This document shows, in pieces, positions 9,288 through 18,461 of a DNA stretch of 64,000 nucleotides. The stretch's first letter is position 1. Each line of letters starts with the position of its first letter. The translations under genes were made by a program, and so were the position numbers. This DNA comes from Cupriavidus sp. YR651 (lineage in GTDB: Bacteria; Pseudomonadota; Gammaproteobacteria; Burkholderiales; Burkholderiaceae): assembly GCF_900101625.1 (NCBI RefSeq), contig NZ_FMYZ01000015.1:1-64000 (forward strand), written 5' to 3'. The notes beneath the pieces were generated by a model. The model made no database searches and was not told where the DNA came from. It worked only from the letters and a program-made list of their open reading frames with translations.

Positions 9288-10460
9288 TCAGACCACGCCA
9301 TCGGCGTGCAGCCGGGCCACCTGCTCGGCGGCGCAGCCCAGCTCGGCCAGGATCGCATCCGTATGCTGGCCCACGGCGGGCACCGGGTCCATGCGCGCAT
9401 CGGTCACGCCCGGTGGCAGCAGCGCCGGAATGTCGCCCGCCGGCGATGCCACGGACCGCCAGCGCGCCCGCGCGGCCAGTTGGGGATGCTGCCAGACGTC
9501 GGCCATGGTGTTGACCCGCGCATTGGCAATCCGGGCATCCTCCAGCCGCTGCACCACCTGCTCCGCCGTCATGCGCGAGAACGCCTCGACAATCCGCTCG
9601 CGCAACTGCGCCCGGTTGGCGCTGCGCAGGCTGTTGGTGGCAAACGCCGCATGGCTGGCCAGATCGGGTTCCTCAAGCACCACCTTGCAGAAGATGGCCC
9701 ATTCGCGCTCGTTCTGCAGGCCCAGCATCACCGTCTTGCCGTCGCCGGTCGGGAACGGTCCGTAGGGATAGATCGTGGCGTGCGCGGCGCCGGCGCGCGG
9801 CGGCGGCTCCGCGCCGTCGAACGCGTAATACATCGGGAATCCCATCCACTCGACCATCGACTCCAGCATCGATACGTCGATACGCTTGCCGCGCCCGGTC
9901 TGGCCGCGTTCGATCAGCGCGGCCAGCACGTTGGAGTACGCATACATGCCGGCGGCGATATCGGCCACGGAAGCGCCCGCCTTGACGCCCTCGTCCGACG
10001 TGCCGGTCACCGACACAAAGCCCGATTCGCTCTGCACCAGCAGGTCGTAGGCCTTCTTGTCGCGATAGGGGCCATCGCCGCCGTAGCCCGAGATGTCACA
10101 AACGATCAGGCGCGGATAACGTGTGGAAAGCGTCTCGTAGTCCAGCCCGAGCCTGGCCGCCGCACCCGGCGCCAGGTTCTGCACCAGCACGTCGGCGCGG
10201 GCCAGCAGCCCTTCCATCACCGGCCCGGCGGCGGGTGCCTTGACGTCCAGCGTCAGGCTTTCCTTGGAGCGGTTGGTCCAGACGAAGTGCGAGGACAGCC
10301 CGCGCACGCGGGAATCGTAGGCCCGCGCAAAGTCGCCGGGGCCGGGACGTTCGATCTTGATGACGCGGGCACCCAGGTCGGCCAGCTGGCGCGTGCAGAA
10401 CGGCGCGGCAATGGCCTGTTCGAGGGAGACGACGGTAATGCCTTCGAGGGGACGGGACAT
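9288..10460 (-). CDS. CaiB/BaiF family (type III) CoA transferase
   Basis: Starting at 10460 this gives 390 residues beginning MSRPLEGITVVSLEQ. Family hallmarks are LADLGARVIKIERPGPGDFAR, the catalytic-aspartate region YDLLVQSESGF, GRGKRIDVSMLESM, and a C-terminal region with WQHPQLAARAR. Type III transferases move CoA between carboxylic acids. A longer frame to 10763 exists, but that part runs under the divergent LysR gene. Paired with the CitE-like lyase downstream and divergent from a LysR regulator 118 bp away, it looks like a small acid-degradation operon. The substrate is not evident. Confidence 0.92.
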   Translation of the reverse strand: MSRPLEGITVVSLEQAIAAPFCTRQLADLGARVIKIERPGPGDFARAYDSRVRGLSSHFVWTNRSKESLTLDVKAPAAGPVMEGLLARADVLVQNLAPGAAARLGLDYETLSTRYPRLIVCDISGYGGDGPYRDKKAYDLLVQSESGFVSVTGTSDEGVKAGASVADIAAGMYAYSNVLAALIERGQTGRGKRIDVSMLESMVEWMGFPMYYAFDGAEPPPRAGAAHATIYPYGPFPTGDGKTVMLGLQNEREWAIFCKVVLEEPDLASHAAFATNSLRSANRAQLRERIVEAFSRMTAEQVVQRLEDARIANARVNTMADVWQHPQLAARARWRSVASPAGDIPALLPPGVTDARMDPVPAVGQHTDAILAELGCAAEQVARLHADGVV

Positions 10461-10511
10461 GGCGGGGCGGGGTCGGTTGCGCAATGCCGCCAATCTACCC
10501 GCCAGCCCGGA

Positions 10512-10526
10512 CCCTGTGAAATAGGG
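10512..10526. promoter_or_regulatory. Candidate LysR operator between the CoA transferase and its regulator
   Basis: CCCTGTGAAATAGGG is an inverted repeat with 4-bp arms and a 7-bp centre. It lies in the 118-bp divergent promoter region. LysR-type regulators usually bind such interrupted palindromes near the divergent promoter. The arms are short, so the call is weak. Confidence 0.3.
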
Positions 10527-10578
10527 ATTGCAGAAGGCTCCATAAGTAGAATCAATACCCTTGGCCCAGGGAGACCCG

Positions 10579-11565
10579 ATGGACATCCGAGCAATGCGAT
10601 ATTTCGTGGCGATCGTCGACCACGGCAGCCTGACCCGTGCCGCCGAGGTCGTCTGCGTGGCCCAGCCCGCGCTGAGCCAGCAACTGGCCGCGCTGGAGGA
10701 GGAATTCGGCTTGCCGCTGGTGCACCGGGGCGCCAAGGGCGTGCGGCCCACGGAGGCCGGCAAGACGCTTTACCGTCACGTGCGCAACATCCTGCGGCAG
10801 GTGGAGATTGCCGGCGCCGATGTGCGCGTGGCCGGCGCGGAGGTGTCCGGCACGGTGGCCATCGGCCTGCCGACCACGGCGGCGGCGGCCTTTGGCATGG
10901 CGCTGGTGCGCAGCGTGCGGCAGCGCTACCCGCAGGTGCGGCTGCAGTTGTTCGAGAGCATGAGCGGCTATATCTCCGAGCTGCTAAACCAGAACCGGCT
11001 CGACTTCGCCATCCTGTTCCGCGATACGCCGTCACGCGCCGTGGAGCCCGAACCGCTGGCCAGCGAGCCGCTGTACCTGATTGGCACGCCACCCGGGCCG
11101 GCACCGAAGCCGGGCAGGCGCGCGGCCGGTGGCCTGGCTTCGGCGGAATCGGCGGCGCTGGCGGCTTCGGCGCCGGCCACCATCGCACTCAAGGCGCTCG
11201 ACGGCGTGCCGCTGGTGCTGCCGAGCGGCTCACAGGGCCTGCGCGAAGTCGTGGAGCGCAGCTTTGCCAAGGCCGGCATCGCGCTGAACGTGGTGGCGGA
11301 CCTCGATTCGCTGCCATTCCTGCTGTCCGCCGCGCGCGAAGGGTTGGCCTGCACGATCCTGCCGGAATCCTCGCTGGGCGAAGGCGATGCCGCGGTGGCG
11401 CGGCGCCGCATCCTGCCCGAGTTGCGGCGCACGCTGTCCCTGTGCTGGCCCCGCGCCCTGCCACGCTCCAACGCGGCCGAGGCGGTGGCCGAGATCCTGC
11501 GCGAGATCGTGGCGGATCGCATCGCTTTGGGCGGATCGCTGGCGCCCCCGGCAACAAGCAAGTGA
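10579..11565 (+). CDS. LysR-type transcriptional regulator
   Basis: A 328-residue protein starting MDIRAMRYFVAIVDHGSLTR, with the winged helix-turn-helix (AAEVVCVAQPALSQQLAALE) followed by a substrate-binding domain beginning near VSGTVAIGLP. The ATG at 10579 fits the family start and has CAGGGAG in front, while a TTG six codons earlier would add residues the family lacks. It is divergent from the CoA transferase/lyase pair and so is their likely regulator. A stretch rich in Ala, Gly and Pro around residues 170-205 is longer than usual and sits within the effector domain. Confidence 0.92.
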   Translation: MDIRAMRYFVAIVDHGSLTRAAEVVCVAQPALSQQLAALEEEFGLPLVHRGAKGVRPTEAGKTLYRHVRNILRQVEIAGADVRVAGAEVSGTVAIGLPTTAAAAFGMALVRSVRQRYPQVRLQLFESMSGYISELLNQNRLDFAILFRDTPSRAVEPEPLASEPLYLIGTPPGPAPKPGRRAAGGLASAESAALAASAPATIALKALDGVPLVLPSGSQGLREVVERSFAKAGIALNVVADLDSLPFLLSAAREGLACTILPESSLGEGDAAVARRRILPELRRTLSLCWPRALPRSNAAEAVAEILREIVADRIALGGSLAPPATSK

Positions 11566-11609
11566 CCACGGGCAAATAACTGCGGGGGGATGACCGCCGT
11601 GACAGCGGT

Positions 11610-11676
11610 ATGTCAGACCACCGCATGTCAGGTCTCCGCATGTCAGTTCCCGGTATGTCAGGCCTCCATATGCCGG
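11610..11676. repeat. Five-copy tandem repeat with an exact 15-bp period
   Basis: The heptamer ATGTCAG begins at 11610, 11625, 11640 and 11655. A diverged copy, ATGCCGG, begins at 11670. The 8-bp spacers vary but stay C-rich. The array lies between the LysR stop and the EmrB-like start, about 160 bp upstream of the latter. It may be a regulatory array, a slippage-prone repeat or a decayed coding repeat (15 bp is five codons). Confidence 0.75.
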
Positions 11677-11837
11677 TTACGCCGCCCGGCGGCCCGCAGG
11701 GGGCTTCGCCTTGACATGGCGGCTTCGGCGCACGCATTATCGCCCTCAGCATCTGGCCGTACCCCGTAGCTGTCAGTCAACGCTGTTTCCGCCCCCACCG
11801 GCGCCCGCCGCCAGCCTTCGTTGAATCCTCGCGCGCC

Positions 11838-13514
11838 ATGGCGACTGCCCCGGCCAACTACGAGTTCAAGCCTCACGAACGGCCGATGCTGCCGGGGTCT
11901 CCGGCCACGCCCGAGCACCCGACGCCGCGGCGCATCGCGTACTTCTGCGTGGGCGTGCTGATCGGCCTGACCGGCGGCTTCGGCAACGCGCTGGTCGTGG
12001 CCAACCTCAACAACATCCAGGGTGTGTTCGGCCTGTACAGCGACGAGGCCGCGTGGTTGTCGACGGTGTACGTGATGACCAACGTATGCATGTCGATGCT
12101 GCTGATCAAGTTCCGGCAGCAGTACGGCCTGCAGCACTTCACCGGCCTCTTCCTGGTCGGCTACGCGGCGACCACCGCCGCCCACCTGTTCACCCATTCC
12201 TTCACCACCGCCCTGCTGGCCCGCGCCGCCAACGGCGTCGCCGCCAGCGGCCTGGCCACGCTGGCGCTGTACTACATCATCCAGGCGTTGCCCGCCAGGC
12301 ACCGGATGCGCGCCGTCGTCATCGGCTTTGGCGTGCCGCAGCTGGCCACCCCGCTGGCGCGCACGTTTTCCACGACCATGCTGGAAGGCGGCAACTGGCA
12401 GACGATGTACCAGTTCGAACTCGGACTCGCGCTGCTCTCCATCGTGGCCGTGGCACTGCTGCGCCTGCCGCCGAACGAGCGCCTCAAGGCCTTCGAGCCT
12501 CTCGACTTCGTGACCTTCGCGCTGTTCGCGCCGGGCATGGCGCTGCTATGCGCGGTCCTGGGCGAGGGCCGCATCCTCTGGTGGACGGAAGCGCCGTGGC
12601 TGGGCTATGCCTTGTGCGGCGCGGTGGTGCTGATCTCGGCCGCGCTGTGGATCGAGCACAACCGTGTCAACCCGCTGCTCAACACGCGCTGGCTGGGCAG
12701 CGCGGCCATGATCCGCTTTGCCGTGGTGGCCACCGCCGTGCGCATGCTGCTGTCCGAGCAGCCTTATGGCGCGGTGGGCCTGCTGACCTCGCTCGGCATG
12801 GGCAACGACCAGCTCATCTCGCTCTACATCGTCGTGTCGCTGGCCACCGTGGCCGGCATCGTCACCAGTGCGCTGACCGTGAACCCGAAGAACCTCGGAC
12901 GGCCGATCCGCATTTCGCTGGTCCTGATCGCCATCGGCGCGTTCATCGATGCCGGCTCCACCAACCTCACGCGGCCGTACAACATGTATTTCACGCAGTC
13001 GCTGATCGCGTTTGCCGCCGTCTTCTTCCTGGGGCCGGCGCTGCTGATCGGCATCTCCGTCGCCATCCAGCGCGGCATGAGCCACTACGTGAGCTTTTCG
13101 GCCCTGTTCAGCATCACGCAATCGCTGGGCGGGCTGGCGGGGTCGGCCTTGCTCGGCACCTTCCAGACCTATCGGGAGAAATTCCATTCGCACGCGCTGG
13201 TGCAGAACATCGTCCTGTCCGATCCCGTGGATGCCGAGCGCCTCCGGCTGCTGGGCAACGTCTACGGCCGCTGGGTCGGCGATCCCACGCTGCGCCAGGC
13301 GGAAGCGCTGACGGCGCTGGCCCAGCAGGTGACGCGCGAAGCCAATGTGCTGGCCTTCAATGACGTGTTCCTGCTGATCGGCGTCCTGGCCACCGTCACC
13401 TTCGTCGTCCTGCTGGCGCTTTACCTGGCCAATGTCATACCGGGCCATGTGCCGGAGAAGTCCCCGCCTGCCGCACCAGACGAGAAGGAGAAGGCAAAGG
13501 AGAGCGCATCGTGA
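11838..13514 (+). CDS. MFS multidrug exporter, EmrB-like (DHA2 family)
   Basis: A 558-residue inner-membrane protein with about 14 hydrophobic segments and an N-terminal tail of about 30 residues. Its first helix is YFCVGVLIGLTGGFGNALVV, followed by the loop with DEAAWLSTVYVM, as in the EmrB branch (the WxxTxY-type motif C region). The large loop near the end (TLRQAEALTALAQQVTREANV) is normal for DHA2 proteins. The next two genes, an EmrA-like adaptor and a NodT-type channel, overlap end to start, so the three form a tripartite exporter. No strong ribosome binding site precedes the ATG. Substrates are unknown. Confidence 0.9.
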   Translation: MATAPANYEFKPHERPMLPGSPATPEHPTPRRIAYFCVGVLIGLTGGFGNALVVANLNNIQGVFGLYSDEAAWLSTVYVMTNVCMSMLLIKFRQQYGLQHFTGLFLVGYAATTAAHLFTHSFTTALLARAANGVAASGLATLALYYIIQALPARHRMRAVVIGFGVPQLATPLARTFSTTMLEGGNWQTMYQFELGLALLSIVAVALLRLPPNERLKAFEPLDFVTFALFAPGMALLCAVLGEGRILWWTEAPWLGYALCGAVVLISAALWIEHNRVNPLLNTRWLGSAAMIRFAVVATAVRMLLSEQPYGAVGLLTSLGMGNDQLISLYIVVSLATVAGIVTSALTVNPKNLGRPIRISLVLIAIGAFIDAGSTNLTRPYNMYFTQSLIAFAAVFFLGPALLIGISVAIQRGMSHYVSFSALFSITQSLGGLAGSALLGTFQTYREKFHSHALVQNIVLSDPVDAERLRLLGNVYGRWVGDPTLRQAEALTALAQQVTREANVLAFNDVFLLIGVLATVTFVVLLALYLANVIPGHVPEKSPPAAPDEKEKAKESAS

Positions 13515-14659
13515 CAGACCAGCAGGACCGCCCGTCGCCCGCTCCGGCCGCGCCCGAACGGATGAAGGACCCCGTGGAGGTCGCGGTAGCGCCCAAGGGC
13601 TGGGCGCCGCCGAAGGGGACGCTGCGGCTGACCATCCTGATCATCGTGCTGGCCGTGATCGGCGTGCTCATCATCCTCTACGCCTGGGGCCTGCCGCCCT
13701 TCACGCCGGCCCTCCAGAGCACCGACAACGCCTATGTGCGCGGCCAGACCACGATCATCAGCCCGCAGGTCAGCGGCTACGTGACCGAGGTGCCCGTGCA
13801 TGACTTCGAGGTAGCCAAGGCCGGCCAGGTGCTGCTGCGCATCGACGACCGCATCTATCGCCAGCGCGTGGAGCAGGCGCGCGCGTCGCTCAATACGCAG
13901 ATCGCCAACCTGAACAACTCCGAGCAGACGCAGCGTGCACGCGAGGCCACCGTGGTGTCCCAGCAGGCCAACATCGACAATGCCCGGGCACAGCTCTCGC
14001 GTGCGCAGGCCGACATGAAGCGCGTGGACGAGCTGGTGGCCGATGGCTCGGTCTCGCTGCGCGAGCGCGACCAGACCCGTGCGGCGCTGCGTCAGGCGGA
14101 AGCCGCACTTGAGCAGGCGCGCGCCGCCATCGAGATTGCCCGGCAGGACGTGCAGTCCGTGCTGGTGGGCCGCGCCGGGCTGAAGGCAGCGGTGGAACAG
14201 GCACGCGCGGTGCTGGAACTGGCGGAGATCGATCTGTCGAATACGGTCGTGGTGGCGCCGCAGGCCGGACGGCTGAGCCAGATCGGCGCGCGGCTGGGGC
14301 AGTACGTCACCTCCGGCACGCAACTGATGTTCCTGGTGCCGGCCCAGTTGTGGGTCATCGCCAACTTCAAGGAAGCCCAGACGTCCCACATGGCGCCGGG
14401 GCAGCCGGCCCACTTCCGGGTGGACGGGCTGGACAACGCGCGACTGAGTGGCCACGTCGAACGCCTGGCACCGGCGGCAGGCTCCGAGTTCGCCGTGATC
14501 GTGGCGGACAACGCCACCGGCAATTTCGTCAAGGTCGCGCAGCGGATCTCGGTACGGATCTCCATCGACCCCGGGCAACCGCTGGCGGAACGGCTGCGGC
14601 CGGGCATGTCGGTGCAGGCGGAAGTCGACACCAGCGGCGGCAAGCCGCGCGAGCGATGA
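13511..14659 (+). CDS. Membrane fusion protein, EmrA/HlyD family
   Basis: A 382-residue protein starting with GTG, which overlaps the stop of the exporter gene by 4 bp. It has a cytoplasmic tail of about 38 residues, one membrane helix (LTILIIVLAVIGVLIILYAW), a biotinyl-lipoyl-like half (VSGYVTEVPVHDFEVAKAGQ), a long coiled-coil hairpin with many Gln, Ala and Arg, the second half (VVVAPQAGRLSQIGARLGQYV) and a beta-barrel. This is the EmrA layout. It would connect the MFS pump with the outer-membrane channel coded next. The overlap indicates translational coupling. Confidence 0.93.
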   Translation: MTDQQDRPSPAPAAPERMKDPVEVAVAPKGWAPPKGTLRLTILIIVLAVIGVLIILYAWGLPPFTPALQSTDNAYVRGQTTIISPQVSGYVTEVPVHDFEVAKAGQVLLRIDDRIYRQRVEQARASLNTQIANLNNSEQTQRAREATVVSQQANIDNARAQLSRAQADMKRVDELVADGSVSLRERDQTRAALRQAEAALEQARAAIEIARQDVQSVLVGRAGLKAAVEQARAVLELAEIDLSNTVVVAPQAGRLSQIGARLGQYVTSGTQLMFLVPAQLWVIANFKEAQTSHMAPGQPAHFRVDGLDNARLSGHVERLAPAAGSEFAVIVADNATGNFVKVAQRISVRISIDPGQPLAERLRPGMSVQAEVDTSGGKPRER

Positions 14660-16191
14660 CGCGAGGGAGCAGCCCTCCCCCGCCGTCGGGCGAGATGCCG
14701 CGTGGATCGCGAACGCCACCGGCAACCACATTGGCGAGCCCATCGGCGGCCCTATCGGCGGCCAGTCTGGCGACCCGCTTTTTGGCTCGCTTTTTGGCCC
14801 GCTTGCTGGCCCGATTGGCCCGCTTGCCGACGGCATTGCCAACGATCTTGCTGGCGGGATGGCTCGCCGGCTGCATGGGTCCTCGGCCGCCCGTGCCCGA
14901 TGAGGCCGGCGTCACGCCGCCGGTGGCATGGCGCGTGGACGTGGGGCCGACCGCCGCCATCGAGCGAGACTGGTGGCAGACCTACGGCGACCCCGAACTG
15001 GCCGCGCTCGTGGCCGAGGCGCTGGAATATAACGACGACATCGCCATCGCCGCCGCCCGGGTGCGCGAAGCCGACGCCCAGGCACGCGCCGCCCGTGCGG
15101 ACCTGTTTCCCACGCTGGATTTCACGGGCGGCGGCAATCGCGCGCGGGCGATCAATGCCTTCGGGCAGCCCGTCGCGCTCAACACGGGGCAGCTGACGCT
15201 GGAGGCCTCCTACGAGGTCGACCTGTTCGGCCGCATCCGCGATGCCGTTGGCGCGGCCCGCGCCAGCGCGCTGGCCAGCCAGGCCGCGCGCGACACCACG
15301 ATCCTGTCCGTGGCCGCAGCCACGGCGCGCGGCTATATCACGCTGCGCGCGCTCGATGCCCAGCTGGAAGTCGTCAGGCAGACGTTGCTGTCGCGCGCCG
15401 ATGCGTTGCGGCTGGCGCGGGACCGCGCGCGGGCCGGCTACACCTCCCAACTCGAATACGAGCAGGCCCGCGCCGAGTACGAATCGACGGCACAGGCCGT
15501 GCCGCAGGCGGAACTGGCCGTCGCGCGGCAGGAAAACGCACTCGGCGTCCTGATCGGCAAGCCGGACGCCGGCGCCATTGCGCGGGGACGGACACTGCAG
15601 TCGCTGCAGCAGCCCGCCGTGCCGGAGGGCCTGCCATCGGACCTGCTGCGCCGCCGCCCGGACATCGCGCAGGCGGAATACAACCTCGCGGCCACCGACG
15701 CCAGCCTTTCCGCCGCGCGCAAGGCCTACCTGCCCCGCATTCCGTTGTCGGCAGCGGGCGGACTGGTCTACGTCACCGGCCTGGCCAATCCGATCCGGAT
15801 CTGGTCGATTGGCGGCAGCGTGCTGGCGCCGATCTTCGAGGGCGGGCGGATCGTGGCGGGTGCCGATGCCGCCGCGGCACGGCGCGACGAGGCCGCCTTC
15901 GCTTACCGGCGCGTGGCGCTGACGGCCTTTCGCGAGGTCAACGACAACCTTGCCGCCGTGCAGAAGCTGGGAGAGCAGGAGCAGCGGCTGCAACAGCAGC
16001 GCGACGCGCTGGCCGCCGCGTTGCGGCACGCCACCAACCGCTACCGCGCCGGCTATTCGCCCTACCTGGAACAGCTCGACGCCCAGCGCCAGCTGTTCAA
16101 CGCGGAACTGAGCCTGATCTCCGCCCATGCGGACCGCCTCAATGCCAGCGTCGCGCTCTATCAGGCGATGGGCGGCGGCTGGCGGCAATAA
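14656..16191 (+). CDS. Outer-membrane efflux lipoprotein, NodT family
   Basis: Overlaps the adaptor gene by ATGA. The C-terminal 430 residues are a clear NodT-type channel: DWWQTYGDPELAALVAEAL, then YEVDLFGRIRDAV, LRRRPDIAQAEYNLAA and FEGGRIVAGADAA. A lipobox LLAGWLAGC places the lipidated cysteine at residue 73, which is unusually far in. The 70 residues before it are low complexity, with a repeating LAR unit (RFLARFLARLLARLARL). Either the N-terminus has been extended by a local DNA repeat or translation starts further in, for example at a TTG near 14731. The function as exit duct of the EmrAB-like pump is well supported by position. Confidence 0.88.
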   Translation: MTRGSSPPPPSGEMPRGSRTPPATTLASPSAALSAASLATRFLARFLARLLARLARLPTALPTILLAGWLAGCMGPRPPVPDEAGVTPPVAWRVDVGPTAAIERDWWQTYGDPELAALVAEALEYNDDIAIAAARVREADAQARAARADLFPTLDFTGGGNRARAINAFGQPVALNTGQLTLEASYEVDLFGRIRDAVGAARASALASQAARDTTILSVAAATARGYITLRALDAQLEVVRQTLLSRADALRLARDRARAGYTSQLEYEQARAEYESTAQAVPQAELAVARQENALGVLIGKPDAGAIARGRTLQSLQQPAVPEGLPSDLLRRRPDIAQAEYNLAATDASLSAARKAYLPRIPLSAAGGLVYVTGLANPIRIWSIGGSVLAPIFEGGRIVAGADAAAARRDEAAFAYRRVALTAFREVNDNLAAVQKLGEQEQRLQQQRDALAAALRHATNRYRAGYSPYLEQLDAQRQLFNAELSLISAHADRLNASVALYQAMGGGWRQ

Positions 16192-16314
16192 GAATTGCTT
16201 ATGGCCGTAGTCGGCGATTGAATTTCTCCTGCCGGGCCGGCTCGGCTAGAGTGGGCGCCAGCATGGGCAAGCCCGATGACCGGGCCCCGACAATCGCCCG
16301 CTACAGGAGACCAC

Positions 16315-17289
16315 ATGCTTCGCACCCACCGCGCCCTGGCAGGCCTTGCCACGGCCCTCGCTCTCGCCGCAACCGGCGCCGCGCACGCCGACACCTATCC
16401 GTCCAAGCCCATCCAGATGATCGTGCCGCAGGCACCCGGCGGCACCAACGACATCGTCGCGCGCCTGGTGGCGGCGGACCTGTCGCAGCGGCTGGGGCAG
16501 CAGGTCGTGGTGGAAAACCGCCCCGGCGCCGGCGGCAATATCGGCACGCAGACCGCGGCCCGCGCCACGCCGGACGGCTACACGCTGCTGATGACGATCA
16601 GCAGCACGCAGGCCATCAACCCGTCGCTGTATCGCCAGATTCCGTTCGATCCCGTCAAGGATTTCGATCCGATCGCCCCGGTGGCCAGCGTGCCCAACGT
16701 GCTGGTGGTCAACCCGGCTTTCCCGGCCAAGTCGATGGCCGAGCTGATCGCGCTGGCCAAGGCCAAGCCGGACTTCTACCGCTATGCGTCCGCCGGCAAC
16801 GGCACGCTGAACCACCTGCTGGGCGAGATGCTGAACAGCATGGCGGGCATCAAGCTGGAGCACGTGCCGTACAAGGGCGTGGCCCCGGCGCTCAATGACG
16901 TGCTGGGCAACCAGGTGCCGATGGCATTCGCGAGCCTGCCGTCCGTGCTGGCCCACATCAAGGCGGGCAAAGTACGCGCGCTGGGCGTGAGCTCCGCCAA
17001 GCGCTCCCCGTTCGCACCGGATATCCCGGCGATCGGCGAGACCGTGCCCGGCTATAGCGGCGATCTGTGGGTCGGCCTGTTTGCGGTGCGGGGCACCCCG
17101 AAGGACGTGACGCAGAAGCTGGCCACCACCCTGCAAGCCGCGCTGGCCGACAAGGCATTGCGCGACAAGCTGGCCGCACAGGGTGCCGAGGTGCTGACCG
17201 GCACGCCGCAGCAGTTTGCCGGCATGCTCAAGAGCGACATCGACAAGTGGGGCAAGATCGTCAAGGCCTCCGGCGCACAAGTGGACTAG
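16315..17289 (+). CDS. Tripartite tricarboxylate transporter receptor (Bug/TctC family)
   Basis: A 324-residue periplasmic binding protein with a signal peptide ending AAHAD. The mature part begins TYPSKPIQMIVPQAPGGTND, the standard Bug start, followed by VVENRPGAGGNIGTQ and a C-terminal DKWGKIVKASG. AGGAGA lies at the right distance before the ATG. Bug proteins bind organic acids or aromatic carboxylates with high affinity. No TctA/TctB permease genes are next to it, which is common in Burkholderiales, where orphan Bug genes abound. Its TAG stop codon overlaps the first base of the palindromic repeat that follows. Confidence 0.93.
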   Translation: MLRTHRALAGLATALALAATGAAHADTYPSKPIQMIVPQAPGGTNDIVARLVAADLSQRLGQQVVVENRPGAGGNIGTQTAARATPDGYTLLMTISSTQAINPSLYRQIPFDPVKDFDPIAPVASVPNVLVVNPAFPAKSMAELIALAKAKPDFYRYASAGNGTLNHLLGEMLNSMAGIKLEHVPYKGVAPALNDVLGNQVPMAFASLPSVLAHIKAGKVRALGVSSAKRSPFAPDIPAIGETVPGYSGDLWVGLFAVRGTPKDVTQKLATTLQAALADKALRDKLAAQGAEVLTGTPQQFAGMLKSDIDKWGKIVKASGAQVD

Positions 17290-17479
17290 AGGCACTATCA
17301 AAATGATTCTGGCGTCGTTGCGCGGCCTTGCCGTACCACTTGTACTGTCTGCGGCCGCGCCCTTGCAGGGCGCGCATGCGCTGGCAGGCGCATGCCGCTA
17401 CGCAGGCGGCTCGCAGGTGAGCCGAAACCCCTGCTACGCCCTAGCCAGAACCGCTGACGCTTCACTTTGATAGCGCCTC
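17289..17479 (+). repeat. Palindromic repeat element, copy A (expanded form)
   Basis: Begins GAGGCACTATCAAAATG and ends TTTGATAGCGCCTC, so the ends are inverted repeats. The internal block contains GCGCGGCC and GGCCGCGC, a second inverted pair, around CCGTACCACTTGTAC. This copy is 191 bp. It carries about 79 extra bases between the GCGGCCGCGC block and CCTAGCCAG, including a further stem (GCATGCGC and GCGCATGC). The other copies, at 19941, 27718 and 41629, are 112-113 bp. The first base belongs to the TAG stop of the Bug gene. Confidence 0.9.
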
Positions 17480-17602
17480 CAAACCCGCCGGCCGAGTCGA
17501 GTGAGTCAATACCAATACACGGTCAGGGATTTCCCGAATGTCTGCGGCATGTCCGCGTATCATCGCGGACGCCTCCGACACGCCTGAAATCCCCGTTCGA
17601 CC

Positions 17603-18367
17603 ATGCCTGACCATACGTTGCTGTCCGCCCTGCTCATCTTTGGACTCGGGGGGTTGCTCGGCGGCGTGGGCGGGCTCTTTGGCATCGGCGGCGGCCTGAT
17701 TGCCATCCCCGCGCTGGGCCTGCTCTACGGCATGGACCAGCAGCTGGCGCAGGGCACCTCGCTGGTGATGATCGCGCCGAACGTGGTGATCGGCTTCTGG
17801 CAATACCGCAAGCGCGCGAATATCGAACTCAGGACGGCCATCGTCCTGGGTCTTTCCGCCGTGCTGGCCACCTACGCCTCGGCCCGGCTGGCTACTTCCC
17901 TCGACGCCCAGCTGCTGCGCCGGATCTTCGCGGTGTTCATGATCGGCCTGGCCCTTTACTTCCTCTGGCGCCTGCTGCCCGGACGCGCGGCAACGCAACC
18001 GCAGGCACGGCTCTCATCGCGCTGGATTCCGGCGCTGGGCGCCGTGGGCGGTGCGTTCTCGGGATTCTTCAGCGTGGGCGGCGGCGTCGTGGCCGCACCG
18101 GCGCTGGTCGGCCTGTTCGGCATGCGGCAGGCCGTGGCGCAGGGCCTGGCCCTGGCGCTGGTGACGCCCGGCGCCGTCGTTGCGCTTTCCACCTACGCGC
18201 AGGCCGGTCACGTCGACTGGTACAGCGGCATTCCGCTGTCCCTCGGCGGCATGCTGACGATCTCCTGGGGCGTGGCGCTGGCGCACCGCATGCCGGAGCG
18301 CCGGCTGCGCGCGGCGTTTGCGCTCTGCCTGATCGCCACGGCCATCGTAATGCTGGTGCGCGGCTAG
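17603..18367 (+). CDS. TSUP family membrane permease (TauE/SafE)
   Basis: A 254-residue membrane protein with about eight hydrophobic segments and the internal two-fold repeat of this family. The first half has GGVGGLFGIGGGLIAIPAL and the second half GAFSGFFSVGGGVVAAPAL. TSUP proteins move sulfur-containing or small organic anions such as sulfite, sulfoacetate or thiosulfate. No sulfur genes are nearby, so the substrate is open. The promoter is probably in the gap after repeat copy A. A second TSUP gene lies at 40412, with which it shares only family features. Confidence 0.88.
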   Translation: MPDHTLLSALLIFGLGGLLGGVGGLFGIGGGLIAIPALGLLYGMDQQLAQGTSLVMIAPNVVIGFWQYRKRANIELRTAIVLGLSAVLATYASARLATSLDAQLLRRIFAVFMIGLALYFLWRLLPGRAATQPQARLSSRWIPALGAVGGAFSGFFSVGGGVVAAPALVGLFGMRQAVAQGLALALVTPGAVVALSTYAQAGHVDWYSGIPLSLGGMLTISWGVALAHRMPERRLRAAFALCLIATAIVMLVRG

Positions 18368-18461
18368 CAACTGGCGGCTGAAGACTCAAGGCTCAAAGCT
18401 CCCCCTCTGCCACGGCACGCGGCTGCCGGCACCCGGCCGGACTCGCCGCGCGAAGCGCCCC

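Noticed and set aside
14350..14655. Longer N-terminus of the NodT-type channel
   Set aside because: This part runs inside the EmrA-like gene in another frame. The ATGA overlap at 14656 is a normal coupled start.
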